Positions 33,453-42,400 of a stretch of 61,948 bases of DNA are shown in pieces. Each line of letters begins with the position of its first letter. The stretch's first letter is position 1. The position numbers were made by a program, and so were the translations under genes. Below the pieces are notes generated by a model. The model was not told where the DNA came from and did not search any database. It worked only from the letters and a program-made list of their open reading frames with translations. The stretch comes from an uncultured Collinsella sp. (GTDB lineage Bacteria; Actinomycetota; Coriobacteriia; Coriobacteriales; Coriobacteriaceae): positions 1 through 61,948 of the forward strand of contig URKM01000007.1 of NCBI GenBank assembly GCA_900548365.1, written 5' to 3'.

Positions 33453-35056
33453 TGCTTCCCGCGCAGTTCACCTTCGAGCAAAAGCATAAGCAATCTGACG
33501 AGGCGGGTTCACGCGCGAGCTGGAACACGCCTCGTTCCGATTACCGCACCGTCATGAGCTACGGCATGCGCATGGCGGTTTCTTTTGCTCTGACGTCGTT
33601 CATGACCGTGTTGGTCCTGGTATGCGTGGTAACCGTTGTGTGGGGCGGCGCGTTTTCCGATTACACCAGGGCGAACGTGGTCGAGATCGCCGAGCTTACG
33701 GCAAAGAAGCTGGCGGAGGGCTACGAGGAGAGCGGCGCATGGTCCACCAGCGCGCTCGCTTCCGTAGCGGATTCAAACCTGCTCTCCGATGACATCGGCA
33801 TGCAGGTCCTGGACGCCGATGGTGAGATCGTGTTCGATGACACGTGGCCGGCCTCGGCGCTTGCCGCCGAGATCGAGAAGGAGTCGGCGGCCGTGTCGTC
33901 CGCCGGCCAGGCGACGCCGGTGCCATCGGAGACCGAGAAGAAGCACCCGCACAGTCTGGTGTCCACCGCGCCCACCGACAAGGAGGGAGCGGTATCCGAG
34001 GACATCGTCGACGCGAGCGGTCACCGCATCGGCACGGTGCGCCTGTGGGTCCTGGGAAGCGATGCCCTGCTTACCAAGGCGGATACCGCGTTTCGCGAGA
34101 AGACCTTCCACGCTATGGGCATGGCGGCGTTCATCGCCATCGCCATCGCGCTGGTGATCGGCTTCTTCGTGTCGAGCATGCTCACCAACCCCATTCGCCG
34201 GATCACGTCGACGGCGAAGCAAATTCGCGACGGCGACCTGTCGGCCCGTACGAACATGCGGGGCGATGACGAGATCGACCAGCTGGGTGAGACGTTCGAC
34301 GAGATGGCGACCTCGCTTGAAAAGGATCTCAAGCACGAGCGCCGCCTGACGTCCGACGTCGCGCATGAGCTTCGTACGCCGCTGCAGGCTATGCTGGCAA
34401 CGGTGGAGGCCATGCAGGACGGCATCTATCCCACGGACGCCGAGCACCTCGAAACGGTCGCTTCCGAAACCCGCCGTCTATCGCGCCTGGTGCAGCAGAT
34501 GCTCGATCTCTCCCGCATGGAGAATCGCACCGCGCCGATGAATCCCCGTCCCGTGGACGTGGTCTCCCTGGTCCGCGCGATCGTTGATACGCAGCACCAG
34601 CTGTTCCACGCGAGGGAACTGCATCTCCGTTTCGCGGACGAGACGCAGGGGCGCGGCGCCACGATCGACCTCGATGCGGACATGATGACGCAGGCCGTTA
34701 TCAACCTCATGAGCAACGCCATGCGCTATACGCCCGAAGGCGGCTGGGTCGTGGTGAAGGTCAAGAACGACCGTCGGCACGTGCTCATCTCGGTCGAGGA
34801 CACCGGCATCGGCATCGCCAAGGAAGACCTCTCGCGGATTTTCGGTCGCTTCTGGCGCGCCGACGCGAGCCGTGCTCGCGAGGCGGGCGGTCTGGGCGTC
34901 GGCCTGGCTGTGACGAAGCAGATCGTCGAGCGGCATCATGGATTCATCTCGGTGGAATCCGAGCTGGGCAAGGGTACGACGTTCACCATCCATCTGCCGC
35001 GCGAGCACGCGGGCAACCCGTCGTCGACCGGTCCTACGAACGCGATCATCGAGTAG
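33452..35056 (+). CDS. sensor histidine kinase
   Basis: The 534-residue membrane kinase has a first membrane segment at about 40-65 and an extracytoplasmic sensor region of about 140 residues. A second span lies near 225-248, followed by HAMP (about 249-300). The H-box SDVAHELRTPL has His305. The ATPase part shows INLMSNAMRYTPEG (N), DTGIGI (G1) and GLGVGLAV (G2). It should autophosphorylate and signal to the response regulator encoded upstream. The sensor region has no Cys and no recognised fold. Confidence 0.95.
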   Translation: MLPAQFTFEQKHKQSDEAGSRASWNTPRSDYRTVMSYGMRMAVSFALTSFMTVLVLVCVVTVVWGGAFSDYTRANVVEIAELTAKKLAEGYEESGAWSTSALASVADSNLLSDDIGMQVLDADGEIVFDDTWPASALAAEIEKESAAVSSAGQATPVPSETEKKHPHSLVSTAPTDKEGAVSEDIVDASGHRIGTVRLWVLGSDALLTKADTAFREKTFHAMGMAAFIAIAIALVIGFFVSSMLTNPIRRITSTAKQIRDGDLSARTNMRGDDEIDQLGETFDEMATSLEKDLKHERRLTSDVAHELRTPLQAMLATVEAMQDGIYPTDAEHLETVASETRRLSRLVQQMLDLSRMENRTAPMNPRPVDVVSLVRAIVDTQHQLFHARELHLRFADETQGRGATIDLDADMMTQAVINLMSNAMRYTPEGGWVVVKVKNDRRHVLISVEDTGIGIAKEDLSRIFGRFWRADASRAREAGGLGVGLAVTKQIVERHHGFISVESELGKGTTFTIHLPREHAGNPSSTGPTNAIIE

Positions 35057-35179
35057 CGGCTCTCGGGCAGGTCGGTCGACTTCAAAGACCGGGTGGCGAA
35101 TCGTTTGCCATTTTGTTTCATTGCCGAGCGCAGTCGTCGGTTGTATCGAGCGGGCATAGTATTAACGGCTGGATTATGG

Positions 35180-35207
35180 GGCCGGGCTCCGGAGAAGGGG
35201 CCCGGCC
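35180..35207 (+). terminator. terminator between kinase gene and purC
   Basis: GGCCGGGC and GCCCGGCC form the stem, followed by TTGTTGGTTT. It lies 64 nt before purC and could end the kinase transcript or act as an attenuator for purC. Confidence 0.65.
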
Positions 35208-35270
35208 TTGTTGGTTTCGGCGGTGATCGCCTGGCCAGCGGGAAAGCGATTCAGCGAGGGGTTGATCAGC

Positions 35271-36152
35271 ATGAAGCTCATGGAGCGTCGACCGGATTCT
35301 CAGGGCAAGGTTCGAGATATATATGATGCAGGGGATGCGCTGCTCATGGTGGCGTCGGATCGTATCTCGGCGTTCGACTACATCCTGCCCAACGAGGTGC
35401 CGTATAAGGGCGAGGTGCTCAACCGTATCTCGGCATTTTGGTTCACCAAATTCGCCGACGTGGTGCCCAACCACCTGATCACGATGGATCCGGACCAGTA
35501 TCCGGAAGAGTTCGCGCCCTACCGTTCGTATCTTGCCGGCCGTTCGATGCTGGTGAAGAAGGCTCGCACCATCCCGGTGGAATGCATCGTTCGCGGCTAC
35601 CTGACGGGGGGCGGCAAGGAAGAGTACGACGCTACGGGCGCGCTGCGCGGCCATATTCTGCCCGCCGGCCTCAAAGAGGCTTCGAAGCTGCCCGAGCCCT
35701 TGTTCACCCCGTCGACGAAGGCGCCCGTCGGGGAGCATGACGAGGACATCACGTTCGAGCAGTGCATCGACGCGGTGGGCGAGGACGTTGCCTATCAGAT
35801 TCGTGACCTTTCGCTGAAGATTTACACCGCCGGCGCTGAGTATGCAGCTCGCCGCGGCATCATCATCGCCGACACCAAGTTTGAATTTGGCATCATCGAT
35901 GGTAAAGTGACTCTCATCGATGAATGCATGACCCCCGATTGCAGCCGTTTCTGGCCGGTCTCCTCCTACGAGGAGGGCAAGGTCCAAGATAGCTACGACA
36001 AGCAGTTTGTTCGCAACTGGCTGCTCGCGCATTGGGATTTTGAGGGCCAGCCCCCTCAGCTTCCTGCGGACGTGATCGAGGGGACCTCCGCTCGATACCG
36101 CGAGGCATACGAGATCCTCGCCGGCGAGAGGTTCGAGTCCATGAAGGAGTAG
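35271..36152 (+). CDS. purC: phosphoribosylaminoimidazole-succinocarboxamide synthase
   Basis: This 293-residue ATP-dependent enzyme joins CAIR and aspartate to SAICAR in purine synthesis. GKVRDIYDAGDALLMVASDR is the N-terminal nucleotide-binding signature. RGYLTGGGKEEY and LIDECMTPDCSRFWP match the family's substrate region, and the length fits the longer actinobacterial type. The frame is open to 35208; ATG 35271 is chosen because the fold starts there and GAGGGG lies 9 nt upstream. A hypothetical gene follows after 7 nt. PurB at 19468 uses its product. Confidence 0.96.
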   Translation: MKLMERRPDSQGKVRDIYDAGDALLMVASDRISAFDYILPNEVPYKGEVLNRISAFWFTKFADVVPNHLITMDPDQYPEEFAPYRSYLAGRSMLVKKARTIPVECIVRGYLTGGGKEEYDATGALRGHILPAGLKEASKLPEPLFTPSTKAPVGEHDEDITFEQCIDAVGEDVAYQIRDLSLKIYTAGAEYAARRGIIIADTKFEFGIIDGKVTLIDECMTPDCSRFWPVSSYEEGKVQDSYDKQFVRNWLLAHWDFEGQPPQLPADVIEGTSARYREAYEILAGERFESMKE

Positions 36153-36159
36153 GTATCAC

Positions 36160-36768
36160 GTGAGCACCCGCAGCCCTATGAACCAGCGCAACCAGAATCG
36201 AGCCGGCAACGGCATGACTCGCAAGTCCGCCGGATCGGCGAAACCCGCCCGCGCCGCAGCCGCGTCCGTCCGCGTGGTCCCCGCAAGCTCGAAGGCGAAG
36301 CGCAAGCAGCTCGAGCGCGGCGAGGATTTGTCCGGGCTGACGAAGGAGGAGAAGAAGGCGCGCAAGGCCGAGCTCCGTCGTCAGGAGGACCGCATCTACG
36401 CCGCCTCCAACGTCTTGATGCGCGAGGACCCCGATTATCCGAAGCGCCGCAAGGTGTTCTGGGGCATCATGGTGCTGGGCATCGTGTTTATCGCGATCGG
36501 CTGGGGTCTGCTCATGGCCTTCGGTGATACCGCGGGCGGTACCTATCAGACGTTGGAGGTCATCGCCATCGCGCTCGCATATGTGTGCATCATCGGCGGT
36601 TTCGTCTACGACATGGTGCGCATCCGCCCCATTCGCAATCAGGCGCGCGCCACGGCCGAGGGTATGTCGGACAACAAGATCGAAGACGTGCTCGACCGTG
36701 CAGCTCGCAAGGATGCCGAGAAGCGCGCCGCCCGCGATGCCAAGGCGCTCGAGAAAAAGAAGAAGTAG
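36160..36768 (+). CDS. basic two-span membrane protein, unknown
   Basis: The protein has 202 residues, starting at GTG 36160. A basic, Ala-rich N-terminus (1-80) with EEKKARKAELRRQEDRIY is followed by two membrane segments (about 103-124 and 131-153) and a charged tail ending in KKKK. No family is recognised. It begins 7 nt after purC, so it is likely co-transcribed with it, with AGGAG at the purC end as ribosome site. It looks like a small integral membrane protein with both ends in the cytoplasm. Confidence 0.7.
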   Translation: MSTRSPMNQRNQNRAGNGMTRKSAGSAKPARAAAASVRVVPASSKAKRKQLERGEDLSGLTKEEKKARKAELRRQEDRIYAASNVLMREDPDYPKRRKVFWGIMVLGIVFIAIGWGLLMAFGDTAGGTYQTLEVIAIALAYVCIIGGFVYDMVRIRPIRNQARATAEGMSDNKIEDVLDRAARKDAEKRAARDAKALEKKKK

Positions 36769-36784
36769 CGCCGTCCGCTGGCGC

Positions 36785-36930
36785 CCGCCAGCGACGCTTG
36801 CCGATGCAGCCCGCTTGCCGGTGCAGCCCGCTTGCCGCTGTCGCCCGCTGGTGCCGCCCGCTTGCGACGGCCGTTGGCGCCGACTGCTAGCGCCGCCGCT
36901 TGCCGCCGACGTCCGCCAGCATCGCCCGCG
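36785..36930. repeat. GC-rich degenerate repeat spacer
   Basis: Repeated words such as CAGCCCGCTTGCCG and GCCGCCCGCTTGC recur at irregular 17-25-nt steps between the small membrane protein gene and the aminopeptidase gene. There is no ribosome site or credible reading frame. It is similar in style to 30060-30250. Confidence 0.6.
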
Positions 36931-36984
36931 AGGTCCGCAATATGAAGAAGTAGCGTATCCTACGAGATCCGCACTATAAGATAG

Positions 36985-37025
36985 ACGGGTGCGTCGTGCG
37001 CAGACAGCGCGGCGCACCCGTTTTT
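36985..37025 (+). terminator. terminator of the purC transcript
   Basis: ACGGGTGCG and CGCACCCGT form the outer stem, GCGC/GCGC the inner stem, and TTTTTC follows. It lies just before the aminopeptidase gene. Confidence 0.85.
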
Positions 37026-37053
37026 CACCTGATGGATGAAGGGAGTTCATACG

Positions 37054-38334
37054 GTGAACGAAGTGAAATACAGCGTGGAAGAGGCGCGTCTCGGTATGGA
37101 GCGCCTGATGCCGAGCATCGAGCGCTATGCCGAACTGGTTGTACGCAAGGGCGTGAACGTTACGGACGGCCAGGAGGTCGTCGTGCAGGCTCCGGTGGAG
37201 TGCGCCATGTTCGTTCGCCTGCTGGTGAAGGAGGCGTACCGCGCCGGCGCGGGCCACGTGACCGTGATCTGGAATGATGACGCGGTGATGCGACTCACCT
37301 ATGAGAACGTGGAGACCGCTTGGTTCGAGACGGTTCCCTCGTGGCAGCGCGAGCAGCTCGATTCCCTTGCAGATCAGGGTGCCTGCTTCATCTTTGTCGA
37401 AGGTGCGGACCCCGAGGCGCTCAAGGGTATCGACCCCGCGAAGCCGGCGGCCGCGGGCAAGGCGCGCAACACGCAGTGCCGGGTGTTCCGCCACGGCCTG
37501 GACTTCAATATCAACCCCTGGTGCATCGCCGGCGCCCCCGTGGCGTCGTGGGCGCGCCATGTGTTCCCCGGCGAGTGCGACGAGGTCGCGGTCTACAGGC
37601 TGTGGCAGGCCATCCTTTCGGTGGCGCGTGCAGATGGCAGCGACCCGCAGAGCGCATGGGAACTGCATGATGCGACGTTCGAGAAGAACCTGCGCTTCCT
37701 GAACGAGCGCCATTTCGACGCGCTGCGCTATACGGCTTCAAACGGTACGGACCTCACGATCGGCCTGACCAAGAAGCATCTGTGGGCTGGTGGCAAGTGC
37801 GAGACGCCGACGGGCCACCCGTTCTTCCCGAACATCCCGACGGAGGAGGTCTTCACCTCACCCGATTGCGAGCGGGTGGACGGCGTGGTGTATTCTGCGC
37901 TGCCGCTTATCCACCACGGCAACAAGATCGACCGCTTCTGGATGCGTTTCGAAAACGGCAGCGTGGTTGATTTTGATGCTGCGATCGGTCGTGACGCGCT
38001 GAAGAGCATTCTGGATATCGACGAGGGCGCGCGCAGGCTGGGCGAGGTCGCGCTCATCTCGAAGAACACGCCCATCCGCGAGAGCGGGCTGCTGTTCTTC
38101 GACACGCTGTACGATGAGAATGCAAGCTGCCACCTGGCGCTGGGCGTCGGTTTTGCTGAGTGCTACGAGGGCGGCTACGACATGACCAACGAGGAGCTGC
38201 GTGCCGCGGGCATGAATATCTCGGCGACGCACGTCGACTTCATGATCGGAACGGACGACCTGACGATTACCGGCATCGATGCGGATGGTAACGAGGAGCC
38301 CGTGTTCGTGAACGGTCAGTGGAGCTGGGAGTAG
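37054..38334 (+). CDS. M29-family (AmpS-type) aminopeptidase
   Basis: The 426-residue metallo-aminopeptidase likely removes N-terminal residues from peptides in the cytoplasm. The family metal and active-site regions are visible: EEVFTSPDCERVDG, CHLALGVGFAECYEGG and ATHVDFMIGTDDLTITGI, with the expected Glu, His and Asp ligands. Start GTG 37054 follows AAGGGAG at about 8 nt; the upstream ATG 37036 has no site. The gene is monocistronic with its own promoter region between a terminator and the start, which leaves very little space (about 30 nt), so some read-through from purC is possible. Confidence 0.92.
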   Translation: MNEVKYSVEEARLGMERLMPSIERYAELVVRKGVNVTDGQEVVVQAPVECAMFVRLLVKEAYRAGAGHVTVIWNDDAVMRLTYENVETAWFETVPSWQREQLDSLADQGACFIFVEGADPEALKGIDPAKPAAAGKARNTQCRVFRHGLDFNINPWCIAGAPVASWARHVFPGECDEVAVYRLWQAILSVARADGSDPQSAWELHDATFEKNLRFLNERHFDALRYTASNGTDLTIGLTKKHLWAGGKCETPTGHPFFPNIPTEEVFTSPDCERVDGVVYSALPLIHHGNKIDRFWMRFENGSVVDFDAAIGRDALKSILDIDEGARRLGEVALISKNTPIRESGLLFFDTLYDENASCHLALGVGFAECYEGGYDMTNEELRAAGMNISATHVDFMIGTDDLTITGIDADGNEEPVFVNGQWSWE

Positions 38335-38558
38335 CGCTCTGCTCTCATTGCCGGCTTGCGGCGTGCGCGGGCGGGCCGCGGCGCGCGCGGGCGGCCGCGA
38401 CTGCGGTTGGGTTGCGGCTGCGGCTGGCGCGGCGGTTGAGTCGCGATAAGCGGTTGTCATCGCTTCGCAGGCGGGCGATCAGTGGAGTCTGGCCGCTATC
38501 GCGCTGCCGCGACGGCCGTTTCGAGGCGTTGAGTGGGCGTTCGGGGGTGTCTCAGTTT

Positions 38559-38700
38559 GCGTGGGCCGCGTTTTTCGTACGGAATTCTGGATGCCTCGAG
38601 TAGACCTGGGTTTTGCTGAACAAAACCGCAGGTCAATAATTGCTACAAGTGATGTATACAAAGGGGTCCCAAATAGTTATACGAAAAACGCGTCCCACAC
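38559..38700. repeat. long palindromic intergenic element C
   Basis: Outer arms 38559-38579 and 38680-38700 are inverted copies matching at 19 of 21 positions (core CGCGTTTTTCGTA). Inside, GACCTG..GTTTTG (38603-38615) pairs with CAAAAC..CAGGTC (38621-38634) around a CTGAA loop. The design is that of a small non-autonomous mobile element or a structured RNA. It differs in sequence from elements A and B. Confidence 0.7.
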
Positions 38701-38733
38701 TTCGCGGCGCGTTCTTGATGAGGGCGGTACCCG

Positions 38734-38857
38734 CCCCGTCGAGGCCTGCGGATCGCCAGGAACGCCCCGTCGAGGCCTGCGGATCGCCAGGAACGCCCCG
38801 TCGCGGCCTGCAACCCGCCAAGAACGCCCCGTCGCGGTCTGCGGACCGTTCTGCGCA
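38734..38857. repeat. 31-bp tandem repeat, four units
   Basis: Units start at 38734, 38765, 38796 and 38827, each beginning CCCCGTCG. Units 1 and 2 are identical, unit 3 differs at a few sites and unit 4 is degenerate. The period is not a multiple of three and there are no spacers, so it is a non-coding minisatellite and not a CRISPR array. Confidence 0.85.
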
Positions 38858-39027
38858 GATCGCCAAGCGTTCTCGGCGCCCCTTCGGCACACCCACGCGC
38901 CCACCGAACCGTGGCGCCAACTGCGTTGGGATGAATTCGATGTAGCGAAGCGGGGCAAACCAGTATGACCGCGTAAGTTCCTGTTCCGCGCCCCGCGAAG
39001 GTTTCACCGTGGTACAATGCCAGCTGC

Positions 39028-39103
39028 GGGCCGTTAGCTCAGTTGGCAGAGCAGGGGACTTTTAATCCCAAGGCCCAGGGTTCGAACCCCTGACGGCCCA
39101 CCA
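39028..39103 (+). tRNA. tRNA-Lys (TTT)
   Basis: The acceptor GGGCCGT pairs with ACGGCCC (39093-39099). The anticodon arm GGGGACTTTTAATCCC gives anticodon TTT. The D arm GCTCAGTTGGCAGAGC and T arm GGTTCGAACCCC are canonical, and CCA is encoded at 39101-39103. Confidence 0.96.
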
Positions 39104-39111
39104 TTGCATGG

Positions 39112-39144
39112 AAACGCGAGGACAGCGATGTCCTCGCGTTTTGC
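39112..39144 (+). terminator. terminator after tRNA-Lys
   Basis: AAACGCGAGGACA and TGTCCTCGCGTTT form a 13-bp stem with a GCGA loop and a TTTTGC end. It lies 8 nt past the tRNA. Confidence 0.8.
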
Positions 39145-39404
39145 TTTAAATCCATCGATAACCCGCCCCTCCGCGCCGCCTCGAAGGAAAGCGCCTGGTT
39201 CGTTGCGTGTTCGCACTTGTTATGGTGTTGTAACACCAGTTGCATTGACTCGTTCATGGAAGAGACGACGAGGCTGCCGCTTACCGGACAATAGTCGCCG
39301 AAAAGCCGAAAAAACCGTCATCTAGATAGGAAATAAAGCCGTTCTCTGTAGCATTTGTACACTGCACAAAATGTGATCAGTCTGTCCAGATGAAGGAGGA
39401 CGAA
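39145..39404 (+). promoter_or_regulatory. upstream region of the sialidase gene
   Basis: This AT-richer region contains the palindrome TGGTGTTGTAACACCA (39223-39238). A TTTGT/ACAAA pair (39354-39370) and a TGTGATCA word near 39372 lie closer to the gene. GGAGG (39395-39399) sits 5 nt before the GTG start. The palindrome is a candidate repressor site about 170 nt upstream of the start. No confident -35/-10 pair was found. Confidence 0.45.
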
Positions 39405-42400
39405 GTGAGAAACGGGCTCTTTAAGGTTGCGGGCGCAGTGCTCGCGCTGGGCCTCGCGCTCGGCATTGCCGCACCGCCCGCGCATGCTGCGGTAGGCGTG
39501 AAGCCGCAGGATGGCGTGACGCATGACCAGCCTTTCGCGCCGGGAACGGGCGAAAGCCAGAAATTCCGCATCCCAGGCATGGTGACGCTGAACGACGGCA
39601 CCATCGTGGCGGCAACGGATGCGCGCTACAACCAATCTGTCGACGGCGGCGGCCTGGACACCATCGTGAGCCGCTCAAAGGATAACGGCAAGACGTGGAA
39701 TTACACCTACGCCAACTACCTGGGCGACAACGGCAACGTGTGGAACCCCACCTCGACCGCATTCATCGATCCCGCGATCAGCACCGACGGCGAGACGGTC
39801 TATCTGGTGGCGGACCTGTTCCCTGCCGGCATCGCGCTCAACGGTACGAACTGGGGTCCGCAGGTCGGCGCCGGCTTCGATAGCAAGGGAAACCTGCGCC
39901 TGCGCGATGCGAAGCTCGTCTCCTTCGGTGCGGATAAATACAGCGAGAAGGCGGCTCGGGCCGAGTACGCCTACTACCTCAAGATGGATGACAAGACTAT
40001 CCACAAGGCGGGCGACGATTCGCTCGTCGAAGGCTACACCGTGGACGCCATGTTCAACATCACCACGACGGCGACGGGCACGACGACCAATCTCTTCTGC
40101 TCCGATTCGCCCTTCCAGGTGTTCCCCACGGACTACCTCTACCTCACCAAGTCTACCGACGCGGGCGCGACCTGGAGCGAACCCACGCTCATCAACGTGA
40201 AGAAGGACACCGAGCAGGTCCTGCTGGTCGGCCCCGGTACGGGTTCGGTGCTGAAGGACGGCACCCTGGTGTTCAGCGTGTACGAGCATACGAAGGGCAA
40301 GGAGGAGGCCGGCATCATCTGGTCGACCGATGAGGGCGAGACCTGGCATCGCTCCAATCCCACCACGACGCATCCCGCGCATTGGAGCAGCGAGGCCGTG
40401 ACCGTCCAGATCGATGACACGACGATTCGCCAGTTCTATCGCGACGGCGAGGCGTCCCTCAACTACACCGACTTCACCAAGCAGACCGACGGCACGTGGA
40501 AGCCGGGCGACATCGTTCGCACGTCCATGAAGAAGGACTGGGGCAACCAGCTCTCCGCCATCAAGCTGCGCGACAAGGTCGAGGGCAAGGATGCCATCGT
40601 GGTGTCCACCGCGACCATCAACCGTCGCAAGGCGGGCAAGCTCTATCTGGGCCTCATCGAGGATGACAAGACGATCACCTGGCGTTTCTCCTACGACGTG
40701 GTGGGCGACGAGGACCGTTACGCGTACTCGAGCCTCACCGAGCTGAACGACGGTTCCATCGCCGTCCTCTACGAGTCGGTTGACGACAAGGAGATCTTCA
40801 CGATCGTGCCGCGCGACGAGCTGATCGGCGATGCGACCGATCTGGCCGTTACCAAGAAGGACGTTACCATCGCCGTGGGCGACAGCAAGACGTTCAACGA
40901 CGCAACCGGCGATTACACGAACGACGTGAGCACCATCGACCCCGCGATCGCGACCGTACGTGTCGAGCGCGGTCCGGCGGGTGCCACCATGGCCGCCCCC
41001 GGCACCGCTAACGGCTACAACGGCGAGCAAGTCGCGCTGAAGTCGCTCCTCTGGAACTTCCAGAAGAAGGAGGGCGGCACCACCTATACCGTCTCCGGCA
41101 CCACGGCGGACAACAAGACCGTGTATCTGGCTCCCGGTGATTACACCAGCGCCGCCGGGCGTCCCGTGGGCGCCGAGGCCCAGGACATCACGCTCTCCGC
41201 TGGCAAGGACGCGGGCACGCTCTACCTGACGGCGCCCGCAAAGGGCAACGCCGGCAAGCAGACCGGCTGCCTGTTCTTCCATCGCACGGGCGACCTCAAG
41301 CTCGACCGCGTCGACAAGCCCGGCACCAACGCCACCTGGCAGGCAGCCTGCTCCTTCATGCTCTATCGCGAGGCGAAGGCCGGCGAGGCCTCCAGCACCG
41401 AGCTTCCCGGTTTCGTTCGCGTCGACGTTGCGAACGCCTCCGTGGCCGACGGCGCATATCTCATCGTCGCCAAGGTGGGCGACAGCGAGTACTACGCCAT
41501 GCGCCCCACCACCGACAAGTCCAACCAGAAGTGCCAGATCGCCAAGGTCGTTCCGACCACGAGCGCATCCACCGACGTCACCTTCACCGCGGTGAAGGCC
41601 GGTGATACCAGCGAGCGCGTGGGCGACATCCTCTATCGCATTCACGTGGTCGACCTCTATGACGAGGCCGTCGACGTCGATATGGACGGCACGAAGGAAA
41701 TCGTGCTGAAGGACGTCGACCTTACGGGCAACGTCGACGATGCGGACTTCGACCAGACCCTCGCGGGCTACAAGGTCGAGCGCGACGGCGACGACACCAA
41801 GATTACCCTTACCGGCAAGGTGCCCGGCACCACGACCCTTGTGGTGGGCAAGACCCGCTACACCGTTAACGTGACGGGGCGGGTCGTGGATGTCGCCCTC
41901 GCCATGGGGGAGAGCGAGACCTTCACGCACGTCGTCACCGGCACGCATGAGTCGGTAACCAATAACAAGCTCGATGATTCCGTCGCGACCGTCGCCCTCG
42001 AGGGTATGACGGGTGCCGAGGTGGGCGCCACCATCCGCGACCTGTCCGAACTCGAGTACACGTTCAAGGCGTCCGGCGACGGCTTCACCGCGGCCGCGCA
42101 GACCGCCGACGGCAAGACGGTGTACCTCAACCCCACGGGCAAGGGGGCCGGCTTCCCGTATTCGACCGATGCCAACAAGCTCACGTTCTCGACAACTGAT
42201 GAGGCTAATACCTTCTTCATCTACAACGGTAGCCACTACCTGCACTTCTACCGCGATGGAGGCAACAACGGCTACATCTTCGACCGCGTGAACAACACGG
42301 CGAACTTCAAGCGCACCTGCGCGTTCGCGCTGTTCCGTCCGGCAACCGAGGACGAGCTTGCCGCGCAGGCCGATTCCGTGATCGAGGGCTATGTCCGCGT

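Larger units (their letters stand above)
38335..39027. other. 693-nt spacer holding repeats
   Basis: The spacer starts with GC-rich low-complexity DNA (38335-38450, GCGCGGGCGG-type words). It then carries a long palindrome (38559-38700) and a 31-bp tandem repeat (38734-38857). It ends with a TACAAT -10-like box (39013-39018) just before tRNA-Lys. Open frames here lack ribosome sites and follow the repeats, so no gene is called. Confidence 0.7.

Noticed and set aside
36524..36979. 151-residue frame after the small membrane protein gene
   Set aside because: It is out of frame with a supported gene and then runs through GC-rich repeat DNA.
38734..38857. 31-bp repeats considered as a CRISPR array
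   Set aside because: The units are contiguous without spacers, drift in sequence, and no cas genes are present.
38633..39017. Overlapping small open frames (up to 135 residues) in the spacer before tRNA-Lys
   Set aside because: They run through a palindrome and a 31-bp repeat, lack ribosome sites, and exist in several frames at once.
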